Assembly (NCBI GenBank): GCA_012840485.1
Contig: DULG01000069.1
Coordinates: 1-55,320, forward strand
From: Clostridia bacterium
GTDB lineage: Bacteria; Bacillota; Thermoanaerobacteria; Thermoanaerobacterales; Thermoanaerobacteraceae
Length of the DNA: 55,320 bases
Reading direction: 5' to 3'
Part shown: piece after piece, positions 1 through 8,636 of the stretch
How positions within the stretch are numbered: the first letter of the stretch is position 1
How the letters are laid out: every line of letters starts with the position of its first letter
Made by a program: the position numbers and the translations under genes
The notes under the pieces: model-generated
The model's input: only the letters and a program-made list of their open reading frames with translations
The model's database searches: none
What the model was told of the DNA's origin: nothing

Positions 1-158
<158 letters not shown>

Positions 159-185
159 ATTAGTTTAATATTGGAGGTGGGTTAA

Positions 186-767
186 TTGACAACAATTTAT
201 TTTATTCGTCATGCAGAATCAGACTATACAGAGCACAATGATGAGTTAAGACCTCTTACAGATAAAGGCTTAATCGATAGACAACTTGTCACAGCTTATT
301 TGATGGATAAAGATATTAAAATTATTTTATCAAGTCCATATAAACGAGCAGTTGATACTTTAGTAGACTTTGCCAATAAAGTTAAACTACCAGTAATTAC
401 TGTTCCGGATTTTAGAGAACGCAAGGTTGATAGTGAATGGATTGATGATTTTGATTCTTTTGCGAGACAGCAATGGCAAGATTTTAATTTTAAATTATCA
501 GATGGAGAAAGTTTATCAGAGGTACAGCAACGAGGCATTGCAGCACTGAAAAAAGTTTTAGAGAATTATAAAAACCAAAATATTGCAATAGGGACTCATG
601 GTACTATATTGAGTACTATTATCAATTTTTATGATAAATCATTTGGATATAATGAATTTAATGAAATCAAACATGTTATGCCGTGGATTGTAAAGTTTAA
701 GTTTGATGGCGACAAATGTATAGAGATCGAAAAAATTAATATTTTTAAGGATTTAAAAGAGAAATAG
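186..767 (+). CDS. Histidine phosphatase family protein (phosphoglycerate-mutase-like fold)
   Basis: This 193-residue protein starts with TTG, 5 bases after a GGAGGTGG ribosome binding site. The N-terminal FIRHAES motif (residues 6-12) carries the phospho-accepting His9 of the histidine phosphatase superfamily, and GTHGTI near residue 136 carries the second catalytic histidine, His138. Arg8 and the acidic residues in DGESLSE complete the usual pocket. There is no signal peptide or membrane segment, so it is a cytoplasmic phosphomonoesterase of unknown substrate; alpha-ribazole phosphatase, phosphoglycerate mutase and small sugar phosphatases share this fold. It stands alone behind the rlmD tail and has no clear pathway partner nearby. 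Confidence 0.85.
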   Translation: MTTIYFIRHAESDYTEHNDELRPLTDKGLIDRQLVTAYLMDKDIKIILSSPYKRAVDTLVDFANKVKLPVITVPDFRERKVDSEWIDDFDSFARQQWQDFNFKLSDGESLSEVQQRGIAALKKVLENYKNQNIAIGTHGTILSTIINFYDKSFGYNEFNEIKHVMPWIVKFKFDGDKCIEIEKINIFKDLKEK

Positions 768-805
768 AAACTTATTTTTAAATATAAAAATATATAAATA
801 GATAA

Positions 806-1081
806 ATACACTATGGTTTACCTCATATATTAGAAATTAATAAAGGAGTTGTTATTTGGCAGGACATACCGATCATGATTTTTACGACAGCACAGTGGAA
901 AGAGCTTGCGGATGGAAAGTTTTTTATTGGGGCTGCGCCCATCGGACCAACAGAACTTGGACACAATGACCGCTATGTATTTGCTTTACCGGCAAGATAT
1001 AATTATGCATATCCTGAAGGATATCAGAAAGTGGAGAAGATTTTAGAAAATCACCCACTTGAAGCTATAGAAGTAAAATAG
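806..1081 (+). pseudogene. Unrecognised gene fragment, probably 5'-truncated
   Basis: The frame is open from 806 to the stop at 1081, but the first ATG is at 875 (68 residues) and has no ribosome binding site in front. An AAAGGAG at 842-848 lies where no good start follows in this frame; the TTG at 856 leads into another frame that ends after 37 codons. The translated part (TELGHNDRYVFALPARYNYA and onward) looks like real protein in composition. I do not recognise the family. It could be the C-terminal end of a larger gene lost by deletion, or a short gene whose start has decayed. Confidence 0.35.
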
Positions 1082-1191
1082 GCATTTTTATATTTATCAC
1101 AAAATCTAAAAAAACGTTTGAAAGGACTGTTTGATAAATTAACTTTTTAAAATATAATATTGGTATAAAAATTTTTTGGAGGTATAATTTC

Positions 1192-1668
1192 ATGATGAAT
1201 AAATTTTTACAGCAATTCATACTTTTGTTTTTGGTAATGTTTATTTTCTGCGGATGTGGCAATATTAGTAGTTATCAGAAAGAAATATACAATGACAATG
1301 CTAAAATAATAAATGAAGGAGATAGTTATACATTTTTAAATAGGGTAGGAAATATAAAAGATAACAACTTAAAAATAGTATACAATGGTTTTTATGGAAT
1401 GGAGACTATTTGGGAAGTAGAATCTGAGGGGAATGGGACAGTAACGATTAAATTTGATTCAAAAGTAGATAAAGGGAAATTCAAATTGGTATTTATTACA
1501 CCTGAAAATAAAGTAATAAATGTTTTTCAACAAAGCGGAAAAGGTGAAAAAACTATACAAACTGAAAAAGGTAAAAGCAGGATAAAAATTGTAGGTAATA
1601 ATGCAAAAGGCCAGATTGGAATAAATATTGAGACTTCCGGGGATGCTGTATTAAAGAAAATAAATTAG
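1192..1668 (+). CDS. Predicted lipoprotein of unknown function
   Basis: This 158-residue protein begins with a charged start, a hydrophobic stretch at residues 6-19 and a cysteine-containing end, FCGCGN (Cys20, Cys22). It looks like a lipoprotein signal peptide, although the lipobox is not canonical. The mature part is mostly beta-strand-like, with alternating charged and hydrophobic residues, and a repeated basic pattern near EKGKSRIKIVGNNAKGQIG that resembles small secreted beta-sandwich proteins. It sits alone; a GGAGG at 1180-1184 lies 7 bases before the ATG. No catalytic motif is visible. It probably acts at the outer face of the membrane. Confidence 0.6.
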   Translation: MMNKFLQQFILLFLVMFIFCGCGNISSYQKEIYNDNAKIINEGDSYTFLNRVGNIKDNNLKIVYNGFYGMETIWEVESEGNGTVTIKFDSKVDKGKFKLVFITPENKVINVFQQSGKGEKTIQTEKGKSRIKIVGNNAKGQIGINIETSGDAVLKKIN

Positions 1669-1711
1669 TAAAATTTTATGCCTATTTTTATTATAAGGTG
1701 AAATTTAGACA

Positions 1712-1748
1712 CGGGACAAGGGAACAAGATTTTTGTTTTCTTGTCCCG
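1712..1748 (+). terminator. Hairpin after the lipoprotein gene (possible terminator or REP-like remnant)
   Basis: CGGGACAAG (1712-1720) pairs perfectly with CTTGTCCCG (1740-1748); the loop contains a second small AACAA/TTGTT pairing. No T-run follows directly, so termination may be weak. The GGGACAAGGGAAC sequence resembles the REP-like repeats common in Clostridia. Confidence 0.45.
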
Positions 1749-1801
1749 CTGATTTATTTAAGAGCATTTTAAATTTTATATAGGTGTATTTATTTTTTAT
1801 A

Positions 1802-1830
1802 TTGACAGAAAAAGAATTATAATATATAAT
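1802..1830 (+). promoter_or_regulatory. Consensus sigma-A promoter of the XRE regulator gene
   Basis: A perfect TTGACA (1802-1807) and a perfect TATAAT (1825-1830) are separated by exactly 17 bp. This is among the strongest-looking promoters in the window and leads directly into the palindrome at 1829-1860. Confidence 0.85.
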
Positions 1831-1860
1831 GAAGTAAACTTCATGTGAAGTTTACTTCAT
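1829..1860. promoter_or_regulatory. Perfect 15+2+15 palindromic operator over the transcription start
   Basis: ATGAAGTAAACTTCA (1829-1843) and its exact reverse complement (1846-1860) flank a TG centre. The site begins inside the -10 box and covers the expected start point, the classic place for repression. The adjacent helix-turn-helix protein is the obvious candidate to bind it and regulate itself. A related palindrome in the same promoter position occurs at 31733-31762. Confidence 0.8.
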
Positions 1861-1878
1861 ATTAATGGAGGTGTGCAT

Positions 1879-2112
1879 TTGAAGAATAAAGTGCGAGAAT
1901 ATAGACTAAAAAAGGGCATGACTCAACAGCAATTGGCTGATGCTGTACATGTTTCAACAAGAACTATTATTTCATTAGAGCAAGGAAAATATAATCCCTC
2001 AATTATGTTAGCATACCGTTTGGCTGTGGAATTTGGGACAACAATTGAAGATTTGTATTGTTTGGAAGAAAATAAAAAAGAGGAGGATAAGAGGTATGAA
2101 AACAAAAAATAA
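1879..2112 (+). CDS. XRE-family helix-turn-helix transcriptional regulator
   Basis: This is a 77-residue regulator of the small Cro/CI-like type (MKNKVREYRLKKGMTQQQLA...). The helix-turn-helix spans about residues 13-45, with TQQQLADAV and STRTIISLEQGKYNPS as its core, and the tail EDLYCLEENK is typical of this subfamily. TTG at 1879 is chosen over the GTG at 1873 because the GGAGGTG at 1868-1874 overlaps that GTG. Its 3' end overlaps the next gene by 17 bp, so the two are translationally coupled. Such XRE/membrane-protein pairs are common in Firmicutes. It very likely represses its own strong promoter through the palindrome just upstream. Confidence 0.9.
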   Translation: MKNKVREYRLKKGMTQQQLADAVHVSTRTIISLEQGKYNPSIMLAYRLAVEFGTTIEDLYCLEENKKEEDKRYENKK

Positions 2113-2512
2113 AAGAAATTTGATAAATATAATTTTAAGTATTATTTTATTAATTGCAAGTTCTTATGTTTATATAGCAAAAGGATATGAAATAAAATAT
2201 TTAATTTCTATTATACTTGCTTTTGGGCTTGTGGCAATAAATATATTTTTAGCTACAAAAAATGTGGGTTTTAAAAATATTTCATTTGAAAATGCAGATG
2301 AGCGTGATTTATATATTGCTATGAAAAGTGCTCAGAGTACTTTAAAGTTTATAAATGATATTTGTTTAGTTTTTGTATTTTCCTTTTTGATATTGTATGG
2401 TGTTACAAACAATTTTATTTTTATGGTTATGGGATTAACGCTATTTGCGTTAATAGTGATTATGTTTATAACATTATTAATTACACAAAGTTATTATGAG
2501 AAAAATTACTAA
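2096..2512 (+). CDS. Small multi-spanning membrane protein paired with XRE regulator (DUF2178-like)
   Basis: This 138-residue protein has four likely membrane segments (about residues 8-25, 34-52, 81-100 and 106-128). Between the second and third lies a charged segment, FENADERDLYIAMKSAQS, that resembles the DERD...K signature of DUF2178-type proteins. The ATG at 2096 follows an AGGAGG at 2081-2086 and lies within the end of the regulator gene. The partner relationship suggests the regulator controls or senses this protein, but no function is known for the family. An earlier in-frame start at 2033 lies deep inside the regulator and is unlikely. Confidence 0.7.
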   Translation: MKTKNKRNLINIILSIILLIASSYVYIAKGYEIKYLISIILAFGLVAINIFLATKNVGFKNISFENADERDLYIAMKSAQSTLKFINDICLVFVFSFLILYGVTNNFIFMVMGLTLFALIVIMFITLLITQSYYEKNY

Positions 2513-2615
2513 AATTATTAAATTAAATTATTTTATACAATATTTTGTAGACAATATTATTATTTTACTGATAAACTATGGTTTAAGACGTTAAAAGATT
2601 TAGGAGAGGATATTA

Positions 2616-3497
2616 TTGAAAAAATTTTCTAAGCCCCAAAGGATATTTGTGTTTATTATACTAATGTTTATTATTGTTATTATTTCAGAGATAATAATAA
2701 GTAATACAATTGTAGGTGTTACAGAATATAAAATTGAGGATTTAAAAGTACCTTCTTCTTTTAATAATTTTAGAATAGTTCAAATTTCTGATTTGCATAG
2801 TAAAGAATTTGGAACAAGAAATAAAATCTTAATACATAAAATTAAGAAATTGTCTCCAGATATAATAGTTTTAACTGGGGATATGGTTAATGCCAAAGAT
2901 AAGGATTTTAACATATTTTATAATTTTATTAATCAATTAGTCGATATTGCTCCTATATATTTTGTAGTTGGTAATCATGAACAAAATTTGGATGAGGCAA
3001 AATTAAAAGAAATTATAGATTATTTGCATTCAAAAGGTGTAATTGTTTTAGATAATCAAAAAGAAAAAATAAATAGAAATGGTGAGTTTATTAATATTTA
3101 TGGGCTTTGGTATAGTTTAAGATATTATAGAGATTTAAAAAATGAGTATTCAAAAGATATTTATTTTGGGATAGATAAAATTGAAAAAATATTAGGAAAA
3201 GCGGATAAAGGTCAGTTTAATTTGCTTTTAACTCATAATCCTGTTTATTTTGAAACTTATGCTTCTTGGGGAGCTGACCTTACCCTTTGTGGTCATTTAC
3301 ATGGAGGAATGATAAGAATACCTTTTTATGGTGGACTTTTTTCGCCAGAAAAGGTGTTTTTCCCAAAATATGATGCAGGACTTTTTAAAATTGACAACCA
3401 TTATATGATTGTAAATAGAGGATTGGGCAGCGGAGACCTTGGTTTTAGGTTTTTAAACAATCCAGAAATTGGATTAATTATTTTGAAGAATAAATAA
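2616..3497 (+). CDS. Membrane-anchored metallophosphoesterase (YkuE/YaeI type)
   Basis: This is a 293-residue protein with an N-terminal membrane anchor (residues 10-31) followed by a calcineurin-like phosphoesterase domain. All metal-binding blocks are present in order: ISDLHS, LTGDMV, VGNHEQ, THNP and CGHLHGG. The order and the anchor match the YkuE/YaeI group, which acts at the outer membrane face on lipid or cell-wall phosphate esters (UDP-diacylglucosamine hydrolase-like activity is described for some). The start is TTG at 2616 after AGGAGAGGA. It appears to be a single-gene unit facing away from the next gene. Confidence 0.88.
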   Translation: MKKFSKPQRIFVFIILMFIIVIISEIIISNTIVGVTEYKIEDLKVPSSFNNFRIVQISDLHSKEFGTRNKILIHKIKKLSPDIIVLTGDMVNAKDKDFNIFYNFINQLVDIAPIYFVVGNHEQNLDEAKLKEIIDYLHSKGVIVLDNQKEKINRNGEFINIYGLWYSLRYYRDLKNEYSKDIYFGIDKIEKILGKADKGQFNLLLTHNPVYFETYASWGADLTLCGHLHGGMIRIPFYGGLFSPEKVFFPKYDAGLFKIDNHYMIVNRGLGSGDLGFRFLNNPEIGLIILKNK

Positions 3498-3505
3498 TAA
3501 TTTTT

Positions 3506-3703
3506 TTATTTATCCTTCTTTGCTGTATTAATTCCAAAGATTGTGTATAAAGGGCAGAAACCTATAGCTGCAGTTATTATAGGAACTAATCCAAGAAGTC
3601 CCCAGTACTTTGCATTACCGCTTACAAAAAGCAGCATACTTAGTAGGATTATTCCGATTATGTATCTTATTATTTTGTCAGTGTAGCCAATATTTGTTTT
3701 CAC
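3506..3703 (-). CDS. DUF2892 (YgaP-like membrane domain) protein
   Basis: This 65-residue protein has two membrane helices (about residues 12-27 and 33-53). It starts MKTNIGYTDKIIRYIIGI and ends with GFCPLYTIFGINT; the N-terminal NxGxxDRxxR-like start and the G-x-CPLY-x-x-x-G-x-x-T end are the hallmarks of DUF2892. These domains are often found fused to, or next to, rhodanese or redox proteins; here it stands alone. It converges on the phosphoesterase gene with an 8-bp gap. The role is unknown. Confidence 0.85.
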   Translation of the reverse strand: MKTNIGYTDKIIRYIIGIILLSMLLFVSGNAKYWGLLGLVPIITAAIGFCPLYTIFGINTAKKDK

Positions 3704-3835
3704 ATTAATAACCCCTTTCTCAATTTATCTTATATATATTGTATACCAAAAGTTAGAAAAATGCAAAACATTTTCTAAAATGCAAATTAGGATTTAACAA
3801 AATATCATGCTAAAATAATGTAGAGGTGAATAATA

Positions 3836-4753
3836 TTGAACCAATTGATCATTGAAGAAAAGATTTTATTAAATATTGAAATTATTCTGTTGGGATTTTT
3901 ATTCAAAAGGTTAAAAATGATAGCAGTTAGTGCGGGAGATGTATTAAGTAAAATAGTTTTATATATTACTTTGCCAGCTACGGTATTAACTGTTTTTTCT
4001 GAACACACTATAAATTTACATTTATTCATTTTACCTATTGCAAGTATTGCTTTAAGTTTGATTACTTTTGCATTAGGTTATTTTATTGTGAAAAAAATTA
4101 AATTGGATGATAAAGATAAATGGACTTTATTAGTTTCTATATGTGGATATAATATTGGTTTATTCGCTTTGCCTTTTATACAGCAGGTGTATGGAAGTAA
4201 AGGAGTAATGACTATTTCAATGTTTGATATAGGCAATTCTTTTATTGTTTTTGGACTTGCTTATGCTGTAGCATTTTTAGGCTCTGGTAAGGAGAATTTT
4301 AATTTAAAAGAAGTAATAAGGAAAATAATTTTTTTCTTTCCACTTGATATATATTTATTGTCTCTCTTGATGAATTTTTTAAATATAAAGTTAGGAGGAA
4401 TTATTAAGGATTTTATTTATCAGCTTTCCATACCTAACAGTTTTCTTGCTTTATTTACAATAGGTTATTTCTTAGATTTTAATCTTAATAAAAATGAGTT
4501 AAAAGCTTTGGGCATAGGTATGTTTGTAAAATTTTTGCCTGGTATCATTCTATTTTTATTATTGGCATTTTTATTTGATACAAGCCAATTGATTGTAAAA
4601 ATTATTGCAATTGGTTCTATACTCCCAACTCCAATGGTGGCTGTAGTATATTCTAATGAAAGAAGACTTAATCCCAAACTGGCTTCTGTTTTTATAACGA
4701 TGTCAATAATTATTGGAGTTGTTTTAATGAGTATTGTTATGCTAAAATGGTAA
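3836..4753 (+). CDS. AEC family transporter (auxin efflux carrier/malate permease type)
   Basis: This 305-residue membrane protein has about ten hydrophobic segments in the two halves typical of AEC carriers. The N-terminal half has the AGDVLSKIVLYITLPATVL crossover helix with its conserved proline, and GYNIGLFALPF follows in the middle. TTG at 3836 is preceded by AGAGGTG at 3822-3828. The family exports or imports organic acids, malate being the best-supported substrate in bacteria; no neighbour reveals the substrate here. It converges with the MATE gene with only 2 bp between the stop codons. Confidence 0.85.
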   Translation: MNQLIIEEKILLNIEIILLGFLFKRLKMIAVSAGDVLSKIVLYITLPATVLTVFSEHTINLHLFILPIASIALSLITFALGYFIVKKIKLDDKDKWTLLVSICGYNIGLFALPFIQQVYGSKGVMTISMFDIGNSFIVFGLAYAVAFLGSGKENFNLKEVIRKIIFFFPLDIYLLSLLMNFLNIKLGGIIKDFIYQLSIPNSFLALFTIGYFLDFNLNKNELKALGIGMFVKFLPGIILFLLLAFLFDTSQLIVKIIAIGSILPTPMVAVVYSNERRLNPKLASVFITMSIIIGVVLMSIVMLKW

Positions 4754-4755
4754 AA

Positions 4756-6114
4756 TTAAATACCATTAATTTCTTTTCTCTTTTTGAGTTTATTTATTTC
4801 TTTTCTAAAATAGATGTACATAGTAATGCCTTCAAATGACCATTGTATAGCTGTTACAAACCATACAGCTACAACACCTAATTTTAATATATATATGACA
4901 ATGTACATTAAAGGCAGTCTTATAAACCAGCTGGATATTGTAGAAATTATAAAAGGCGTTTTTGTATTTCCACTTCCTTTAAGCCCTCCTCCATATACCA
5001 TTCCAATTGCCATAAAAGGCTGTTCAATTGAAGCCACCATAAGACACAGAATTCCTTCTGCAATTACTTCACTGTCATTTATAAAAGCCCTTATAAAAAG
5101 GTGAGGTATTGTCAAGAATAATATTGACATTGCAGACATAATTCCAACAGCAAATAGGGCAGAAATTCTTGTATATCTTTTTGCACTGTCATAGTTTTTG
5201 GCGCCTACCATTTGACCTGCCATTGTGGTTGCAGCGATTGCAAAGCCCCATCCAGGCATAAAAGATATAGATTCAATTGTTGTTGTTATTTGATTTGCTG
5301 CAAAGGCAACTGTTCCTAGATGCATTATCATAAAAATAGATACAAGCCTGCTTATATCGAAAGCAGCTTCTTGGAGTGATGCAGGGAAGGAGAGTTTTAA
5401 TATTTCTATAATTTTTTGTTTATTTACTTTGAAAAGAACATTAAATTTGAGTGAAAGTACCATATACCTTTTGTAATATAAAATAATAAAAATAAATCCT
5501 ATTATTTGAGCTGTCATTGTGGCTATTGCTGAACCTTTTGCGCCTAAAGCAGGGAGTCCAAATCTACCAAATATCAAAATCCAATCAAGTACGATGTTAA
5601 TAAATATAACAATACTTGCAGCTATCATAGGAGTTTTAGTATTTCCTTGGGCTCTTAATATAGCATTTAAAACATTCATAACCATACTAAACAAAATGCC
5701 TATTGATGCTATTTTTATAAATATTTTTCCTAATATAAGTACATTACCATAAGCACCGGCTATTTTTAATAAATTTTCTGCAAAAATAAAAAGGAATATG
5801 GAAATTGAAGTAGCAACTATAATTCCTAAAAAAATTCCATGGGATGCGTATTCTTTAGCAGATTTAAAATCTTTTGCTCCAATACTTCTAGCAACATAAG
5901 AAGTTACACCTATAGAAATTCCCATTGCAATAAAAATATTAGAGAAAGTGTATATAATTTCCGAGGCAAGACCTACAGCGCTGACACTGTCTTTACCACC
6001 AAACTGCCCTACCATCATTGTATCTATTACCCATACTATCATATATAGGAGCATTTCGCCTACAGCGGGAAGTGCCAAGTTTAGTATTTCTTTTATTTCA
6101 TTTTTAATTGTCAT
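4756..6114 (-). CDS. MATE family multidrug/Na+ efflux transporter
   Basis: This 452-residue protein has the twelve-helix pattern of the MATE family in two repeats; LPAVGEMLLYMIVWVIDTMM begins the first and LSFPASLQEAAFDIS the second. MVGQFGGKDSVSAVGLA and AFAANQITTTIESISFMPG are typical loop motifs. It probably exports cationic compounds in exchange for Na+ or H+. The start has a good AGGAGGTAAT site before the ATG. It is transcribed alone toward the AEC gene. The ABC transporter operon that follows is divergent, across a 260-bp gap. Confidence 0.9.
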   Translation of the reverse strand: MTIKNEIKEILNLALPAVGEMLLYMIVWVIDTMMVGQFGGKDSVSAVGLASEIIYTFSNIFIAMGISIGVTSYVARSIGAKDFKSAKEYASHGIFLGIIVATSISIFLFIFAENLLKIAGAYGNVLILGKIFIKIASIGILFSMVMNVLNAILRAQGNTKTPMIAASIVIFINIVLDWILIFGRFGLPALGAKGSAIATMTAQIIGFIFIILYYKRYMVLSLKFNVLFKVNKQKIIEILKLSFPASLQEAAFDISRLVSIFMIMHLGTVAFAANQITTTIESISFMPGWGFAIAATTMAGQMVGAKNYDSAKRYTRISALFAVGIMSAMSILFLTIPHLFIRAFINDSEVIAEGILCLMVASIEQPFMAIGMVYGGGLKGSGNTKTPFIISTISSWFIRLPLMYIVIYILKLGVVAVWFVTAIQWSFEGITMYIYFRKEINKLKKRKEINGI

Positions 6115-6295
6115 AGATTACCTCCTAAATTGAAGTTAGTTTTCAATATTGTAGTACAAAGAGAGTTATTTTGTATTCATTGAGTTTTGATTGTTAATAC
6201 TCATGGATTATATAAAATTTTGTCTTTTGTAGCTACTAAAGGTATTATAGCATAAAAGGGATAAATTATTGTAATAGAGTTGTACTGACAAAAAC

Positions 6296-6353
6296 GTTAT
6301 TTACTTTATAAATTCTTTATAATTACATGCTAAATTATCAAATGGTAAATAAC
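6296..6353. promoter_or_regulatory. Inverted and direct repeats upstream of the LanFEG-type operon
   Basis: GTTATTTAC (6296-6304) is repeated in inverted orientation as GTAAATAAC (6345-6353). Between them CTTTATA occurs twice (6304-6310 and 6315-6321), spaced 11 bp, one helical turn, as expected for OmpR-family response regulators; a TATAAT follows at 6318-6323. This is a candidate operator for the regulator encoded downstream. The rest of 6115-6374 shows nothing else clear. Confidence 0.4.
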
Positions 6354-6374
6354 AATTAACGAAAGGGTGGTAAA

Positions 6375-7073
6375 ATGATCGAGTATATACTTGAGACTAA
6401 AAATCTAAAAAAATATTACGGGAAGCAGCTTGCAGTAAATGATGTTTCACTCAAAATCCCAAAAGGCTCAATATATGGATTACTTGGACCGAATGGTGCA
6501 GGAAAATCCACGACATTGAAGATGCTTACAGGACTTTTGCATCCATCGAGTGGTGAAATTGTTGTTTTTGGTGAGCCATGGCAGAGAAAGCACCTTGAGC
6601 GAATTGGGGCATTAATTGAATCGCCAGCACTATATGGTAACCTGACAGCAGTTGAAAATCTTCTTGTTCACACAAATTTGATGGGACTTCCAAAAGAAAG
6701 GATTTACGAAGTTCTTGAAATAGTAGATTTGAAAGATACAGGTAAAAAATTGACATCACAGTTTTCCACGGGTATGAAGCAGAGGCTTGGCATTGCAATT
6801 GCACTTCTTGGACGTCCTGAATTATTGATACTTGATGAACCTACAAACGGGCTTGATCCTATAGGTATTCAAGAATTGAGAGAACTAATTCGTTCATTTC
6901 CAAAAAGAGGAATTACAGTAATACTATCTAGTCATATATTAACTGAGGTTTCACAGCTTGTTGACAATATTGGAATTATAAGTGATGGCGAGCTTAAATA
7001 TCAAGGGAAAATGAGTCATGATGAAGACCTTGAATCATTATTTATGCAAGTTGTAAAGGGGGATAAACAATGA
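6375..7073 (+). CDS. Lantibiotic/bacitracin-type immunity ABC transporter ATP-binding subunit (LanF-like)
   Basis: This 232-residue ATPase has Walker A GPNGAGKST (near residues 38-46), the signature STGMKQRLGIA and Walker B LLILDEPTNGLD, followed by the H-loop SSHIL. It is close to the BcrA/SpaF/MutF group, which powers export of membrane-active peptides from the cell surface. It overlaps the next gene by 4 bp (ATGA). Two permeases and a two-component system follow, an arrangement typical of LanFEG self-protection or of sensor-coupled resistance in non-producers. Confidence 0.9.
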   Translation: MIEYILETKNLKKYYGKQLAVNDVSLKIPKGSIYGLLGPNGAGKSTTLKMLTGLLHPSSGEIVVFGEPWQRKHLERIGALIESPALYGNLTAVENLLVHTNLMGLPKERIYEVLEIVDLKDTGKKLTSQFSTGMKQRLGIAIALLGRPELLILDEPTNGLDPIGIQELRELIRSFPKRGITVILSSHILTEVSQLVDNIGIISDGELKYQGKMSHDEDLESLFMQVVKGDKQ

Positions 7074-7828
7074 TTAATATAATAAAGTCAGAGAGTATTA
7101 AATATAAAAGGACATTTACAAAACGTTTAATACTACTTGCACCGCTGTTTTTTGTAATAATTGCATTGCCACAAAGATTTTTTATACCTGAAAATTATTT
7201 ACGTCCGTGGCAGCTTCTTATTGACCAGGTGTACAATTGGTGGCCAGTTATATTTATACCACTTGGTACAGCTTTGTTTGCTACATTGGTAGATTTACAG
7301 GAAAAAAAAGCAGGAAATTACCGCAATTTGAGAGTTCGCAATGTTTCACCATCAGGTATCTGGATAGGCAAAATAGTATTAATGGCATATCATACTCTGC
7401 TTGCAACGCTGGTTCTTTTTGTTTCCGTAATAATATCAGGGTTTATCACAGCAGGTGGAGCTATTCCATGGATAGAAATTTTTACAGGGGGTTTTATTTT
7501 GTGGTTTACATCTCTCCCATTAATACCGCTGCAATTATGGGCATCAACATGGAAAGGAACATTCTTTAGCATGGCTATTGGATTTATCGGACTTATTGGG
7601 GGTGTTATAGCAGCACCTAAATCATACTGGATATATGTACCATGGAGTTGGCCTACACGACTTATGTGTCCAATAATAGGAGTACACCCCAATGGAGTGC
7701 CATTAGAACTGTCAGACCCACTTAGAAATCCTTCTGTGATACCTATGGGAGTAATAATGGCAATTGCTGCTTTAATAATCTTTACAATGATTACATCAAT
7801 ATGGTTTAATAGAAGAGAGGTAAGATAA
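7070..7828 (+). CDS. Lantibiotic immunity ABC transporter permease (MutE/EpiE-like)
   Basis: This 252-residue protein has six hydrophobic segments and begins MINIIKSESIKYKRTF, the usual short cytoplasmic lead of the LanE permeases. A tryptophan-rich segment (YNWWPVIFIPLGTALFATLV) and the SPSGIWIGKIV loop are typical. It pairs with the second permease 7828-8613, which it overlaps by one base, and with the ATPase upstream. The complex sits in the cytoplasmic membrane and expels cationic peptides such as lantibiotics. Confidence 0.85.
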   Translation: MINIIKSESIKYKRTFTKRLILLAPLFFVIIALPQRFFIPENYLRPWQLLIDQVYNWWPVIFIPLGTALFATLVDLQEKKAGNYRNLRVRNVSPSGIWIGKIVLMAYHTLLATLVLFVSVIISGFITAGGAIPWIEIFTGGFILWFTSLPLIPLQLWASTWKGTFFSMAIGFIGLIGGVIAAPKSYWIYVPWSWPTRLMCPIIGVHPNGVPLELSDPLRNPSVIPMGVIMAIAALIIFTMITSIWFNRREVR

Positions 7829-8613
7829 TGAGTATATTAGCATCAGAATGGATCAAGACAAAACGAACACCTATACGTTGGCTTACATTTCTAGCACCTA
7901 TGATTTTTTCAGGGCTTATCATTTGGTATTTTTCACTAAGGCCAATAAAAATAGATACTCAGATTTCAATATTTCAGGCTTTTTTTGAAGTATGGACAGC
8001 ATTTGTTATTCCATTGGGTGCGGGCTTAATATCTGGAATTATGATACATCAAGAGGAACTTGCTGGAAATTTCAATGGTCTTCTCCTAAACAAATTACCC
8101 CGTCAGAAATTATACCTTGGGAAACTTGCAACAGCTATTTTGCTGGCATCGATAAGTACATTAATTGCTACATTAGTATTGTTAGTTGGAGTAGGTTTTG
8201 TATTAAAGATACCCATATCTTGGTTAATTTTTATTATAGCAGCGCTAATGGCTATAATAGGTTCTATCCCACTGTTGGCATTCCATTTATGGATAAGCTT
8301 CGCATGGGGAATAGGTGCATCAATTGGCATTGGTGGTGGTGGTGTCCTTATAGCCGCTTTGATGGGCACAAGTCTGGGTGATAGAATCTGGCAATTTGTG
8401 CCTTGGGCATGGCCAGTGAGACTTTCAATGATTCCGGGAGCCTATTTACTGTATAAATCAGGTATGAATTTTCTACCTGAGACTATTTCAATTGGTGTGG
8501 CCATAAAACAGATTATATATAGCGTTATTCCAGCTATTATATTTTTTGTAATTATGTTAATTGGCGGTATAATGTGGTTTAATAAATGGGAAGGCAGGAA
8601 AATATATGAGTAA
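7828..8613 (+). CDS. Lantibiotic immunity ABC transporter permease (MutG/EpiG-like)
   Basis: This 261-residue, six-segment permease begins MSILASEWIKTKRTPIRWLT, closely parallel to the previous gene; both resemble one another in the lead, the first long loop and the pattern of helices, as LanE and LanG do. The central block LAGNFNGLLLNKLPRQKLY corresponds to the KKAGNYRNLRVRNVSPSGIW loop of its partner. It completes the LanFEG transporter. The response regulator gene follows after 23 bases, so all five genes are likely one transcript. Confidence 0.85.
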   Translation: MSILASEWIKTKRTPIRWLTFLAPMIFSGLIIWYFSLRPIKIDTQISIFQAFFEVWTAFVIPLGAGLISGIMIHQEELAGNFNGLLLNKLPRQKLYLGKLATAILLASISTLIATLVLLVGVGFVLKIPISWLIFIIAALMAIIGSIPLLAFHLWISFAWGIGASIGIGGGGVLIAALMGTSLGDRIWQFVPWAWPVRLSMIPGAYLLYKSGMNFLPETISIGVAIKQIIYSVIPAIIFFVIMLIGGIMWFNKWEGRKIYE

Positions 8614-8636
8614 ATGTGGAGGGAATATATTATATT

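Noticed and set aside
6115-6374. Search for a lantibiotic precursor peptide next to the LanFEG genes
   Set aside because: No short frame with a ribosome site and a Ser/Thr/Cys-rich end was found here or between the genes of the operon.
8616-8636. Upstream GTG start of the response regulator
   Set aside because: It would place the ribosome binding site inside the gene and add residues absent from the family; ATG 8637 is used.
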